Positions 16,827 to 24,981 of a stretch of DNA of 64,000 bases are shown piece after piece. Below the pieces are notes generated by a model. The model had not been told where the DNA came from. It did no database searches and worked only from the letters and a program-made list of their open reading frames with translations. Positions within the stretch are counted from its first letter, which is position 1; every line of letters starts with the position of its first letter. The stretch is from Oligoflexia bacterium. Its GTDB lineage: Bacteria > Bdellovibrionota > Bdellovibrionia > Bdellovibrionales > Bdellovibrionaceae. The DNA is taken from positions 62,001-126,000 of the forward strand of contig BOLD01000006.1 of assembly GCA_016861345.1 (NCBI GenBank), in the 5' to 3' direction. Made by a program: the position numbers and the translations under genes.

Positions 16827-17834
16827 ATGGATATCATCGAGAAAGCCACTGAAATATTAGACCAGGGATTTGTGGTTGGAATGCCAACAGAGACTGTCTA
16901 TGGCCTTGCTGCGCGGATTGATCGCCCGGCGGGGATTGAGTCCATTTTCAAAGTCAAAGAGCGTCCCTTTTTTGATCCTTTGATTGTTCATGTGGCCTCT
17001 CTTGATCAGGCGCGGGCATTGACGACAGATTGGTCTTCGGGGGCTCAGGCTCTTGCTCAGGCATTTTGGCCAGGGCCATTGACTTTGGTTTTGCCAAAGT
17101 CGTCATTTGTAAATTCGATGATCACTTCGGGGCTTGAGACAGTGGGTATTCGAATGCCCAATCATCCCCTTGCTCTTGAATTGATACGCGCAGTGGGTGT
17201 GCCCCTCGCCGCTCCCAGTGCGAACAAGTTTGGGCGCACAAGTCCAACACGAGCGGATCATGTTCAAGAAGAATTTAAAAATGAAAACGTGTTGGTCATT
17301 GATGGTGGTCCCTGTCAGGTGGGCTTAGAGAGCACAGTTTTATCTCTTCACTTCAGTCAGTCCGAGAGAAAATATCAGTTGGCCATTCTGCGAGAAGGGG
17401 CGATTAGCCGAGCACAGATTGAAAAAATCATGTTGGAACAAAATTTGCCTTTTCAGTTTCAAGAAAATCCATCCAAAAGAGAATCTCCAGGACAGATGAA
17501 GCATCACTATATGCCTAAAATTCCGCTGATCATCATTCAGCCAGATCGGGATCTCTCGAAAGTCAAAGAAGAATTGAAGCAAAAAATTTCGGAGCTGCCT
17601 GATCAGATCGAGGGCGTGACTTTAATTCGTCCCACTCAACTTGATGTTTTTTATGAATTAACTCTTCCTCGAGATCCTGTTTTGGCGGCCCGCGAGCTGT
17701 ATCAAAGACTACGAGAGGGTGGGCAGTCCCAGGCGGATGTCATTTACTTTCGACTGATGCCTGAAGTCCACACACCTGAATGGGCGGCGCTGCGAGATCG
17801 GCTTTTTAAAGCCGCTTCCTTGGTTTTAGGTTAA
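16827..17834 (+). CDS. sua5: L-threonylcarbamoyladenylate synthase, Sua5 type
   Basis: 335 residues, the long two-domain form. The YrdC domain (1-205) shows GMPTETVYGLAAR, KVKERPFFDPLIVHV, FWPGPLTLVL, VGIRMPNHPLA, APSANKFGRTSPT and ESTVL, which bind ATP, threonine and bicarbonate. The linker SPGQMKHHYMP and the C-terminal Rossmann-like Sua5 domain follow. The enzyme makes threonylcarbamoyl-AMP for t6A37 of ANN-decoding tRNAs. ATG 16827 with AGGG 8 nt upstream is preferred over GTG 16818. It follows ybbP by 36 nt and may be read through from that operon. Confidence 0.93.
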   Translation: MDIIEKATEILDQGFVVGMPTETVYGLAARIDRPAGIESIFKVKERPFFDPLIVHVASLDQARALTTDWSSGAQALAQAFWPGPLTLVLPKSSFVNSMITSGLETVGIRMPNHPLALELIRAVGVPLAAPSANKFGRTSPTRADHVQEEFKNENVLVIDGGPCQVGLESTVLSLHFSQSERKYQLAILREGAISRAQIEKIMLEQNLPFQFQENPSKRESPGQMKHHYMPKIPLIIIQPDRDLSKVKEELKQKISELPDQIEGVTLIRPTQLDVFYELTLPRDPVLAARELYQRLREGGQSQADVIYFRLMPEVHTPEWAALRDRLFKAASLVLG

Positions 17835-17856
17835 TTTAGTGTTATACATTTAGGAT

Positions 17857-18681
17857 ATGTTACCGACACTTCGAGCAGCGATTAAACTCGTACTTTTTTT
17901 ATTTATAGTTCTTTCTTTTATTCTGACTTCACTTGTTTGGAAGCTTGTCATCAGAAATATCTCCAAGCGACGCTGGTTTTACACCAGAACTTTATCTTTT
18001 TATTGCCGCCTTTGCCTGTGGGCTGCCAGCACAAAAGTTCGTGTGTTGAATTTGCCAAAAAATAATGAACAGCATGCTTTGATCGTCAGTAATCATGTCG
18101 GGATGTTGGATATTCTTATCCTCGCGTCCATTCGACCGACACTTTTTATTACTTCCTTTGAATTAAAAGAAAGCCCTGGGGTTGGTTTGCTAACTGAAAT
18201 GGGGGGCTGTCTTTACGTTGAGCGAAGAAATCGAGCCAATATCACTCTTGAAATTCACTCGATCCGACAGGCTCTTGAGCAGGGTTACAATGTTGTTCTT
18301 TTCCCAGAGGCCACGGCCACAAACGGAGAGCGGGTTATTCCGTTTAAAAAATCTTTGATGACTGCGGCTGCAGGCACAGGAATTCCGATTCAACCTGTGG
18401 TGCTCAATTATCGTAAAGTCAATGGTGAGCCGATGTCTCACAAGTGGCGAGATTATGTCTTTTGGTATGGGGATCAGACTTTTCCTCCGGCACTCTGGCG
18501 CCTATTAAGTGTTGGGTCCGTTGAGGCCGAAGCTGAATTCTTAAAGCCCGTGATCTGTCACACTCATGAAGATCGTCGCATGGTGGCTCAGCATGCCTAT
18601 GACGAGATTGTCGCGAAGTACACACCAATCCTAGCGCCTCATCCTGAAGTTTTAGAGGGTTGCATTCCCACCGAAGTCTAA
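17857..18681 (+). CDS. plsC: 1-acyl-sn-glycerol-3-phosphate acyltransferase (PlsC-like)
   Basis: 274 residues. One N-terminal membrane helix (LFLFIVLSFILTSLVWKLV) anchors a PlsC domain with NHVGMLD (the HX4D catalytic pair), GCLYVERR, and VVLFPEATATNGERVIPFKKS (FPEGT-type block, here FPEAT). It transfers a second acyl chain to lysophosphatidate in phospholipid synthesis; close relatives acylate lyso-ornithine lipids (OlsA), which cannot be excluded. It starts 22 nt after sua5 and ends about 130 nt before the deacetylase gene. Confidence 0.87.
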   Translation: MLPTLRAAIKLVLFLFIVLSFILTSLVWKLVIRNISKRRWFYTRTLSFYCRLCLWAASTKVRVLNLPKNNEQHALIVSNHVGMLDILILASIRPTLFITSFELKESPGVGLLTEMGGCLYVERRNRANITLEIHSIRQALEQGYNVVLFPEATATNGERVIPFKKSLMTAAAGTGIPIQPVVLNYRKVNGEPMSHKWRDYVFWYGDQTFPPALWRLLSVGSVEAEAEFLKPVICHTHEDRRMVAQHAYDEIVAKYTPILAPHPEVLEGCIPTEV

Positions 18682-18721
18682 ACTGTCCAAGGATTAGACA
18701 GTAATATCTCGACAACTCTGT

Positions 18722-18737
18722 AAGGCCTACAGGCCTT
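18722..18737. repeat. Short inverted repeat between plsC and the deacetylase gene
   Basis: AAGGCC-TACA-GGCCTT, 6-bp arms. No U-tract follows, so terminator function is doubtful; it may be an operator or chance. Confidence 0.3.
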
Positions 18738-18810
18738 GCATGGGGTCTCTTTTCTTGTCCATCTGATGTGTTATCTTCTTTGATCTTTGGGGTGGGCGAA
18801 GGAGTTTTTT

Positions 18811-19998
18811 GTGAAGTTCGATCTTCGTCGTCTCTCGCTTTCGACAGGTGTTCTTTTTCTTTTGCTTTCAACGTCGGCCTGTGTGCGAACTGAGGGGCGA
18901 ATCATTGCTGAAACCTCTGAGGCCATCAAAGAATCTATTCAGACCAATCAGGAATCAAAAACTTATCAAGATTGGGAGCTGGCAGAGTCCCATCCGCGAC
19001 AGATTTTTGAACACTTTCGAGAACTGATTGAGCCCGCTCAGCAAAAAGCTCTCTGTGATGAATTAAAAAACTTAAGCGGCAAAGAGCTTCAGGTTTTTGA
19101 AGAAGAAGTTCAAAATGATGACAACAAAGAGCTCTTATCCGGCTGTCAGAAAGATTTAAATTTAAAGCTTGAAGATCACCATCAGACAGAGCGAGCGAAA
19201 ATGGCTGCCAGTGGGATGGCGGTTCTTGAAGATCAGGAGACTCAGAACCAAGTCACTGAAACTCCGGCCAGTCAGTCAATTTCAAAGACGGAAATTCAAT
19301 ACCGAGACCTATCCAGTGGATATATGGCCGTCACAGGCGACGTCAAACCAGGCCAAGTCATCCTCACCTTTGACGATGGGCCCGAGGCCAAGAGTACGCC
19401 AATAGTTTTAAAAGCCTTAAGACAAGCCGGGGCCAAAGCAACATTTTTTATGTTGGGCTCACAGGTTGAGAAAAATCCAACACTGACTCAGTTCATTGCA
19501 GAAGAGGGCCACGCGATCGGAAATCACAGTTATTCTCATCCTTATATGGGTGATTTAAAAGCCTGCCGGTCAGCAAGCTGTCGCAGTCGATGGGTGAACC
19601 CAGAGACAGCGATGGAGCAAATTCGAAAAACTCAGCAAATCATTTTTGACACGGTTGGAATGGCTGATCCTTTTTTTCGTTTCCCTTACGGAGCTCAGGT
19701 GCCAGTTTTAAGACAATTTCTAAAAGACAATCAAATGGCTGAATTCTTCTGGAACGTGGATTCACTGGATTGGAATATGAGCTACTCAAACGCTCAGGTG
19801 ATGGAGATGACCATGAATCAGCTTCATCAAAGAGGAAAAGGCATCGTGCTTTTTCATGATATTCATCGAAGAACGGCGGAAATTCTTCCCCAATTTTTAA
19901 AACAAATTGATCAAGAGGGATTTCAGTTGGTTTTGCTTCAAGCTAAAAACCAAGATCTCAAAACGATGTCTTCACTTTTGAAGTCGAAAGTTCCATAG
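18811..19998 (+). CDS. Lipoprotein polysaccharide deacetylase (NodB/CE4)
   Basis: 395 residues. GTG 18811 is 7 nt after AAGGAG. A lipobox (LLLSTSAC) follows a short signal sequence. Residues about 35-165 are a charged helical region without a recognised fold. The CE4 domain has all five motifs: ILTFDDGPE (MT1, catalytic Asp and metal Asp), HSYSHPYMG (MT2, metal His pair), RFPYGAQ (MT3), DSLDWN (MT4) and VLFHDIH (MT5, catalytic His). Such enzymes remove N-acetyl groups from peptidoglycan or chitin-like polymers. In Bdellovibrio, secreted deacetylases mark the prey wall; a similar use here is inferred. The CRSASCRS segment adds a likely disulfide loop. Confidence 0.9.
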   Translation: MKFDLRRLSLSTGVLFLLLSTSACVRTEGRIIAETSEAIKESIQTNQESKTYQDWELAESHPRQIFEHFRELIEPAQQKALCDELKNLSGKELQVFEEEVQNDDNKELLSGCQKDLNLKLEDHHQTERAKMAASGMAVLEDQETQNQVTETPASQSISKTEIQYRDLSSGYMAVTGDVKPGQVILTFDDGPEAKSTPIVLKALRQAGAKATFFMLGSQVEKNPTLTQFIAEEGHAIGNHSYSHPYMGDLKACRSASCRSRWVNPETAMEQIRKTQQIIFDTVGMADPFFRFPYGAQVPVLRQFLKDNQMAEFFWNVDSLDWNMSYSNAQVMEMTMNQLHQRGKGIVLFHDIHRRTAEILPQFLKQIDQEGFQLVLLQAKNQDLKTMSSLLKSKVP

Positions 19999-20164
19999 TC
20001 TAGAATGAAAGAAAAATTTCGCTCTGCTATTAATCAAAAATGACTTTTTGCGTTTGGACCTTTGGTGGATCTGGCTGCGCCACTTGGTCGGTATTTTTTA
20101 AAACCAGTACCTAGATTCAAAATCTACACATAAAATTAATTTGAGATTTTCCTTCTGTCTGCCG

Positions 20165-20177
20165 ACCCTATTAGGGT
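20165..20177. repeat. Palindrome ACCCTA-T-TAGGGT in a 240-nt intergenic region
   Basis: The gap 19999-20238 holds no credible ORF. This 13-bp perfect inverted repeat lies about 60 nt upstream of the lipoprotein start and could be an operator. No convincing -35/-10 pair or terminator was recognised nearby. Confidence 0.35.
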
Positions 20178-20238
20178 TCGCAAATACAAGTATTAATTAT
20201 TTTTATAAACAAGTCCATTCTGACTTAAAGGAGTTCAA

Positions 20239-21420
20239 ATGACGAAAACAATATTGAAAGTGGCTGCGATCTTAGTGCTTGGTGCATTGAGTGCGTGTAG
20301 TAAGAGTTCTGATACGCCTGCTAGTGGTGGTAGTAGTATTACTTTTGCTGGAAAAATTAGCGGCATGGGATTGATGACTTTTGATGAGGGACATCCCTCG
20401 CCTATGGCAATAGATGATGATGGTCTGATCGTACCGTTTGCTACAACAGACTATAAACTCTTTTGCGTAACGTTTAACTCTTCACCGACAGCCGCGACAT
20501 CGAATTTTGCAACAGATGGTTCCTTCTCAGTTTCTCTGCCAGCAAACACTCCGTTTGGGTGTTTTGTTAACTCGGCAACAACGAATTTGCCAGTTGCTAC
20601 TTTGTACAAATCAGGATCTGGCTCTGGAATGTCGAGCACGGATTCTACTTCGCTCAGCCTGTCGTCAAGCGTAGATGTTGGCACCTTAACATTGGATTTG
20701 GCCAATAATAAGGTTGTTGTGCCTGCATCTTCTGTTTCTGGTTCAACTGCATCAAGTACGGCGAGCTTGAATTTAGCTGATATTGATAATTATGAGTGGA
20801 CAATGTCATGTGTAACTACAGGTGTAACTGAAATTGATAACGCTTGTAATTCGTTCATCTCAAGCGGCGCTTCGGTGTACTTAAGAGTTCTTTCGGGGAC
20901 TGAATCTGGAAATACTATTTATGGTATTAACGTTTGGGAAAGTAACGCTAAATTTACAGCCTGCGGATCAATTGATTTTGCTACTGCGACAAAAACACAA
21001 ATTGAGTCAGGTGGATTTGCATTTGCTACGAGTGGAAACTACGCCCCTGTTACCGCTGGTTCGTTTAGTGGATACGGAGCAGGAAGTTGTGATCTAAGAA
21101 GTGCCGGTGGCGACAGTTCATATTCATCAGAAAATGCAAGTTCTGCCAATGGATATAAAAATATTCAAAGTAATTATTGCTTGGCGCCTATGGTTACGAG
21201 CGGGACTGGGTACTCATTTGTCTGTGAAGATTCAGCTTCGAATGCTTGTGGCGGTGGTGGTACCTATATGCACCGAACAGCCGTTACTATTATTCCCGGT
21301 GCATCAGCGACTGAAATGTATGGAAATTTCAACACTAGCGAGTCAAGAACGGGAAGTTGCGGAACAGCAGACTCGTCATCAACGTTTAATATTAAGTTTA
21401 CTCGAGGAACTCAGTACTAA
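20239..21420 (+). CDS. Ser/Thr/Gly-rich lipoprotein of unknown function
   Basis: 393 residues. AAAGGAG precedes the ATG; the lipobox LGALSAC gives Cys20. The mature protein is low in charge and rich in Ser, Thr, Ala and Gly, with strand-like segments and at least ten cysteines (for example YKLFCVTF, TPFGCFVN, WTMSCVTTG, CDLRSAGG, NYCLAPM, FVCEDSASNACGGGG), which suggests disulfide-stabilised beta domains. A run of short Ser-rich linkers lies around 130-180. Codon use looks less Cga-rich and more TCT/TCA/ACT-like than neighbours. It may be a surface protein. No family recognised. The 3' end shares CTAA with the convergent polymerase gene. Confidence 0.72.
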   Translation: MTKTILKVAAILVLGALSACSKSSDTPASGGSSITFAGKISGMGLMTFDEGHPSPMAIDDDGLIVPFATTDYKLFCVTFNSSPTAATSNFATDGSFSVSLPANTPFGCFVNSATTNLPVATLYKSGSGSGMSSTDSTSLSLSSSVDVGTLTLDLANNKVVVPASSVSGSTASSTASLNLADIDNYEWTMSCVTTGVTEIDNACNSFISSGASVYLRVLSGTESGNTIYGINVWESNAKFTACGSIDFATATKTQIESGGFAFATSGNYAPVTAGSFSGYGAGSCDLRSAGGDSSYSSENASSANGYKNIQSNYCLAPMVTSGTGYSFVCEDSASNACGGGGTYMHRTAVTIIPGASATEMYGNFNTSESRTGSCGTADSSSTFNIKFTRGTQY

Positions 21421-22676
21421 GCCTCATCCAAACTCGGAATATTCGAAAAGGCAATTCGTGTGGGGGCCGCAAGTTCTGCGGCCTTCATTCCTCCAAAATA
21501 AAGGGTGTATTTGCCGAATCGAGAGTTGATTTGATCCATGGCCTTGGTCAACTGAAGCCGCTTTTGATCTTGGTTTTCTAAAAATGAAAAAGTCCGCTCA
21601 CTGTCGTGAATCAGATTAAAGAGCACAACAGAAACTTTGAGCGGAGCCCCGGGCATTCGCTGACTCCAAAGGTGTTTTAAAATTTCTCTTAAGCTCATGT
21701 CATCTTGGCATTCGAGCATATTCACATCATTGGCCCATTTGTAGCCATCCAGATACCGAATGCTCACGCTCATGCTTTGGGCCCAGAGATTGTATTTTCT
21801 TAAGCGGACTCCAGCTTTGTAGAGCAGTTTTTGAATCACTGAATAAGCAGAATCTTGATTTCTGAGATCGGGGGGCAGAACGTGCGAGTGACCTATGGAT
21901 TGGTGCTCTTGATGAGACAGTAAAAAGTCTTCGCCTCTGAGCCAGCGATAAAAATATTCTCCACCAATTCCACCCCAAACCTTTCGAATTTTCGGAAGAT
22001 CCAATTTATAAAGTTGCTCCATGGTGAACACGCCATGCTGATTCAGTCGGCGCTCCATGTTTTCTCCAATTCCGCAAAGATCCCTGAGTTTGAGTTTGTA
22101 CATGATTTGAGGCAGATCTTTTTTTAAAATCAGCGTCAGACCGTCGGGTTTTTTCATGTCCGAGGCCGTTTTGGCTAAAAATCGATTCGGCCCCAAGCCC
22201 ACTGAAGATTTCAGCTGAGAGCCCACAGAGAGAATGCTTTTTTTAATTTGCTGAGCAAGGGCCATCGCATTTTCAGGTTTTTGATCTCGCCCTTGCAGCC
22301 GACAAGCCATCTCGTCAATCGAGAGAACCGAGGTCACGGGATGACAGGATTCAACAGCTTCGACGATGCGCTCGTGGTAATGAATGTATTTTTCGTGATT
22401 GCCTTCGATCAAAATGAGATTGGGACACATTCGAAGAGCATCGCGGACCATGGTTCCTGTTTTGATTCCAAACGCCTTGGCCTCGTAACTAGCGGCGATG
22501 CAACAGGTGGTCTCTGCCATCATGGGGACAACCGCGATGGGTTTTCCTCGCAGGCTGGGATTCATCTGTTGCTCCACTGAAGCAAAGTACGAATTTAAGT
22601 CAACAAGAAGCCAACCCACGCGGTCTTGAAAGACCCCGGGGTCAGGTGAAAGCATATCAATTGTCATAAAAGTCAC
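21417..22676 (-). CDS. Y-family DNA polymerase (UmuC/DinB-like)
   Basis: 419 residues. Palm-domain motifs: LLVDLNSYFASVEQQ (first catalytic Asp and steric-gate region), VVPMMAETTCCIAASYEAKAFG, VLSIDEMACRL (catalytic Asp-Glu), and SVGLGPNRFLAKTASDMKKPDG. A thumb with a helix-hairpin-like LRDLCGIGENMERRL and a little-finger domain follow. The C-terminus shows no clear beta-clamp motif. The sequence is nearer to the divergent Y-family paralogues often found in Bdellovibrio relatives than to canonical DinB. It lies in the same direction as lexA (119 nt downstream of its stop) but no TTAC-N3-GTAA box lies in that gap. Start 22676 or the ATG at 22664. Confidence 0.9.
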   Translation of the reverse strand: MTFMTIDMLSPDPGVFQDRVGWLLVDLNSYFASVEQQMNPSLRGKPIAVVPMMAETTCCIAASYEAKAFGIKTGTMVRDALRMCPNLILIEGNHEKYIHYHERIVEAVESCHPVTSVLSIDEMACRLQGRDQKPENAMALAQQIKKSILSVGSQLKSSVGLGPNRFLAKTASDMKKPDGLTLILKKDLPQIMYKLKLRDLCGIGENMERRLNQHGVFTMEQLYKLDLPKIRKVWGGIGGEYFYRWLRGEDFLLSHQEHQSIGHSHVLPPDLRNQDSAYSVIQKLLYKAGVRLRKYNLWAQSMSVSIRYLDGYKWANDVNMLECQDDMSLREILKHLWSQRMPGAPLKVSVVLFNLIHDSERTFSFLENQDQKRLQLTKAMDQINSRFGKYTLYFGGMKAAELAAPTRIAFSNIPSLDEA

Positions 22677-22795
22677 CGTTTCTAGAGAGAAAAAATCAGC
22701 ATCACAATGAGAAGTAAGCTTAAGGTAAACATCGGCCCCTCCGATTCGTTTGAATCAGTTTGTTTTTGTGTTTTCCATTTTCAAGTTTTGTTGAA

Positions 22796-23524
22796 CTAGA
22801 ACTTTCGAATTAGTCCGACCAAGATTCCCTGAATTTGAACCGTGTTCGGATCAAACCACATGGACTGCATGGTTGAATTCGCAGGACGAAGTTCGACCAT
22901 CTTTTCTTTATTCTCTGGATGCGGACGTAAGAAAAATCTTTTCACCGTGGATTCGTTATCCACAGTAGCCACAACAATTTCCCCATTGGAAGCCGTGGCT
23001 TGTTTTTGAACAAGAATAATATCTCCATCGTGAATTCCATCATCAATCATGGATTGTCCAGAAACCTGAAGAGCAAAAGTTTTATTCGGATTTCGGATCA
23101 GCGAAGGGGGGACATCCACTTGCTCATCATGAGTGTAGGCTTCGATTGGACGACCGGCCGCCACTTTCCCCATGAGTGGGAGAGAAAGGACCTCCTCGCG
23201 GCCCTTGAGGAGGAGCTCTTCGCGAGGAGTCTGGACTAACTTTTGAACACTTTCTTGAACTGCTTTTGACGAATGCAGAATCTGAATCGCTCGCTTCTGA
23301 TTTGAGGCTATTTCGATATAGCCCTTGTTCATCAGCTGCTTAAGGTAATTCTGAACAGAATTAAAAGAGGCAAAGCCAAAGTGATCTTTGATCTCTTGGT
23401 AGGAAGGGGCAAAGCCCTTTTCCGCCACATGATCTTCCACAAAGGCGAGAACGGCCTTTTCCTTTTCCGTCAGAGGGGGGAGGGTGCGATGTTTGTTCGA
23501 CTGTCTATTCAGTTCATTCGTCAT
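22796..23524 (-). CDS. lexA: LexA repressor
   Basis: 242 residues, longer than E. coli LexA (202). The N-terminal winged helix (about 18-85) includes GFAPSYQEIKDHFGFASFNSVQNYLKQL. A 30-residue linker follows. The cleavage site Ala-Gly lies in GKVAAGRPIEAY; catalytic Ser is in VSGQSMIDDGI and Lys in ESTVKRFF, so self-cleavage should work. The operator TTACAGTGTAA and a promoter lie just upstream, consistent with autorepression. The TTAC-N3-GTAA motif is, to my knowledge, the one reported for Bdellovibrio LexA, where it controls few canonical SOS genes. Confidence 0.96.
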   Translation of the reverse strand: MTNELNRQSNKHRTLPPLTEKEKAVLAFVEDHVAEKGFAPSYQEIKDHFGFASFNSVQNYLKQLMNKGYIEIASNQKRAIQILHSSKAVQESVQKLVQTPREELLLKGREEVLSLPLMGKVAAGRPIEAYTHDEQVDVPPSLIRNPNKTFALQVSGQSMIDDGIHDGDIILVQKQATASNGEIVVATVDNESTVKRFFLRPHPENKEKMVELRPANSTMQSMWFDPNTVQIQGILVGLIRKF

Positions 23525-23539
23525 ACAGTTAACCTCTTA

Positions 23540-23576
23540 ACTTACATACAACTTACAGTGTAAATTATATGTAAGT
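23540..23576. promoter_or_regulatory. LexA operator inside a concentric 37-bp palindrome
   Basis: The core TTAC-AGT-GTAA (23553-23563) is centred at 23558. Outer arms ACTTACATA (23540-23548) and TATGTAAGT (23568-23576) are perfect reverse complements with exactly the same centre. Only positions 6 and 9 from the centre mismatch. Probably binds LexA cooperatively. Confidence 0.85.
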
Positions 23577-23579
23577 CAA
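23550..23579 (-). promoter_or_regulatory. Predicted lexA promoter overlapped by its operator
   Basis: On the minus strand: TTGACT (23579-23574), 18-nt spacer, TAAGTT (23555-23550). The LexA core box covers the 3' spacer and part of the -10. Confidence 0.5.
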
Positions 23580-23634
23580 GGGGGTATTTTTAGCTCGACT
23601 TTTGGCTAAAGTTGAAAGATGAATAGGTCCCAAC

Positions 23635-24225
23635 ATGGAAAAAATAATTCAAGAAATCCCAACTCTTACAGAAAAATTATCCAACCCCAACCTGATGCAA
23701 AAAAGCTGGGTTGTTACTCTTTCGGGTCATCGATTTAGTATTTTGAAACCTGACCCCGACCAAGTTTTTCTCGAGGACATCGCCTGTTCACTGGCCCGTC
23801 AAGCTCGATTCAATGGACATACGCGCTTTTTCTATAGTGTGGGTCAACATTGCTGCTTGGGAGCTCAAGTCTCTCCAACAAAAGACATTGGACTTCAAAT
23901 GCTCTTTCACGATGCGACCGAAGCTTATATCGGAGATCTTGTTTCTCCTGTTAAAGCTTTGTTGCCTGATTTTGAAGTGATTGAGTCTCGCATTCATTGG
24001 GCGATTTCACAAAAATTTGGAATCGAATTTCCCATGCCCAAAGTGGTGAAGCAAATTGATCGCCGACTTTTAGCAACAGAAGTTCGCGATCTCATCACTA
24101 AGGATCTGGCTTCATGGAATATCGGTGCCGATGAGCCCTATGATTTCCCCATTATCCCTTGGCCACCAGAAGTCACCGAAGCTCGATTTCTTGATCTTGC
24201 AAGATCAATGGGAATCCGGGGTTAA
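23635..24225 (+). CDS. HD-domain phosphohydrolase (YfbR-like)
   Basis: 196 residues. The metal-binding HD signature is present: SVGQHCCLGAQ (His), LQMLFHDATEAYIGDLVSPVK (His-Asp and helper residues) and IDRRLLATEVRDL (distal Asp). This pattern is shared with YfbR 5'-deoxynucleotidases and related phage/plasmid HD hydrolases that act on nucleotides. The N-terminal VTLSGHRFSILKPDPDQVFLEDIACSLA-type lead-in also matches that group. It is transcribed divergently from lexA; the LexA palindrome lies 59-95 nt upstream, so it may share LexA control, which would fit a nucleotide-pool role in the SOS response (inference). Confidence 0.83.
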   Translation: MEKIIQEIPTLTEKLSNPNLMQKSWVVTLSGHRFSILKPDPDQVFLEDIACSLARQARFNGHTRFFYSVGQHCCLGAQVSPTKDIGLQMLFHDATEAYIGDLVSPVKALLPDFEVIESRIHWAISQKFGIEFPMPKVVKQIDRRLLATEVRDLITKDLASWNIGADEPYDFPIIPWPPEVTEARFLDLARSMGIRG

Positions 24226-24356
24226 TTTTTTAACGAGATAATTCTAACTTAAAGATCTCAGATCGTTGCCTCCGCCATTCGGTCAATCGGACAGGTCTTA
24301 AGCGAATAGTGCCTATTGGCATCGGCATGCCTTTTGGACCCCGCTTCAAGTATATG

Positions 24357-24385
24357 TTGAACTATACTTCAAATTGAAGTATATT
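24357..24385 (+). promoter_or_regulatory. Predicted higBA promoter with a perfect 21-bp operator
   Basis: TTGAAC (24357-24362), 17-nt spacer, TATATT (24380-24385). The 21-bp palindrome TATACTTCAA-A-TTGAAGTATA (24363-24383) fills the spacer and enters the -10, the expected place for antitoxin autorepression. TTCAAGTATATGTTGAA (24345-24361) adds a second, imperfect site upstream. The gap 24226-24356 holds nothing else I can identify. Confidence 0.65.
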
Positions 24386-24398
24386 TATAGGAGCAAGC

Positions 24399-24674
24399 GT
24401 GCAAACTAAAGTACGAAGAGCGCGGTTATTTGATAAGCAGCTGCGAAAAGTGCCAGATTATATACAAAAGAAAGTAATGCTTTGGGTGTTTTTGGTGGAA
24501 AATAAAGGAATTGCGGTGGTCGCTGAATCGCCTGGTTTTCATGATGAACCTCTCAGAGGAGGTCGGTATGGGCAACGATCGGTGAGATTGAATAGGTCGT
24601 ATCGTTTAATTTATCGGGTCATTGAGGATAGAGTATATATTGAGTTACTGGAGGTTCACAAACATGACTACTAG
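24399..24674 (+). CDS. higB: HigB-like toxin (RelE/ParE superfamily mRNA interferase)
   Basis: 91 residues, GTG start 5 nt after AGGAG. The fold is that of RelE/HigB: N-terminal KVRRARLFDKQLRKVPDYIQKKVMLW helices, then four strands including EPLRGGRYGQRSVRLNRSYRLIYRVIED and YIELLEVHKHDY. The conserved C-terminal E-V-x-x-H-x-Y catalytic motif and the LNRSYRLIYR strand are intact, so it should cleave mRNA at the ribosome. Toxin-first order and an XRE antitoxin downstream are diagnostic for HigBA. The toxin stop overlaps the antitoxin start by 11 nt. Confidence 0.9.
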   Translation: MQTKVRRARLFDKQLRKVPDYIQKKVMLWVFLVENKGIAVVAESPGFHDEPLRGGRYGQRSVRLNRSYRLIYRVIEDRVYIELLEVHKHDY

Positions 24675-24981
24675 AAGCACTTCGTATTTTGAAAAATTGG
24701 AAAGGCAATACGGATCACTCAGTTTTGGCAGTATGCTAAAGGCCTGGCGTGAGGCCGAGGAGCTTTCCCAGGCTCAGTTTTCGAAAAAATTAAAGCTTTC
24801 CCCGCAGAATCTCAACGATCTAGAAAAAGGACGTCGTATTCCAACGCCAACTCGTGCTGCCCAAATTGCAAAAAAGCTTGGCTTGCCAGCAATGGGCTTA
24901 ATTCAACTGGCTCTGCGCGACCAGCTGCTATCAGCAGGCTTTCACTTTGAAGTGATTCTTAAAGAAGGCCGAGCTGCTTAG
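24664..24981 (+). CDS. higA: HigA-like antitoxin (XRE helix-turn-helix)
   Basis: 105 residues. ATG 24664 with GGAGG upstream is used rather than 24622. The HTH_3 domain occupies about 20-75: SFGSMLKAWREAEELSQAQFSKKLKLSPQNLNDLEKGR with the recognition helix SPQNLNDLEKG. The C-terminal part (LIQLALRDQLLSAGFHFEVIL) probably contacts the toxin. It should neutralise HigB and repress the operon through the 21-bp palindrome. Its last 23 nt overlap the 3' end of the convergent mtaD-like gene, showing how tightly the module is fitted between chromosomal genes. Confidence 0.9.
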   Translation: MTTRSTSYFEKLERQYGSLSFGSMLKAWREAEELSQAQFSKKLKLSPQNLNDLEKGRRIPTPTRAAQIAKKLGLPAMGLIQLALRDQLLSAGFHFEVILKEGRAA

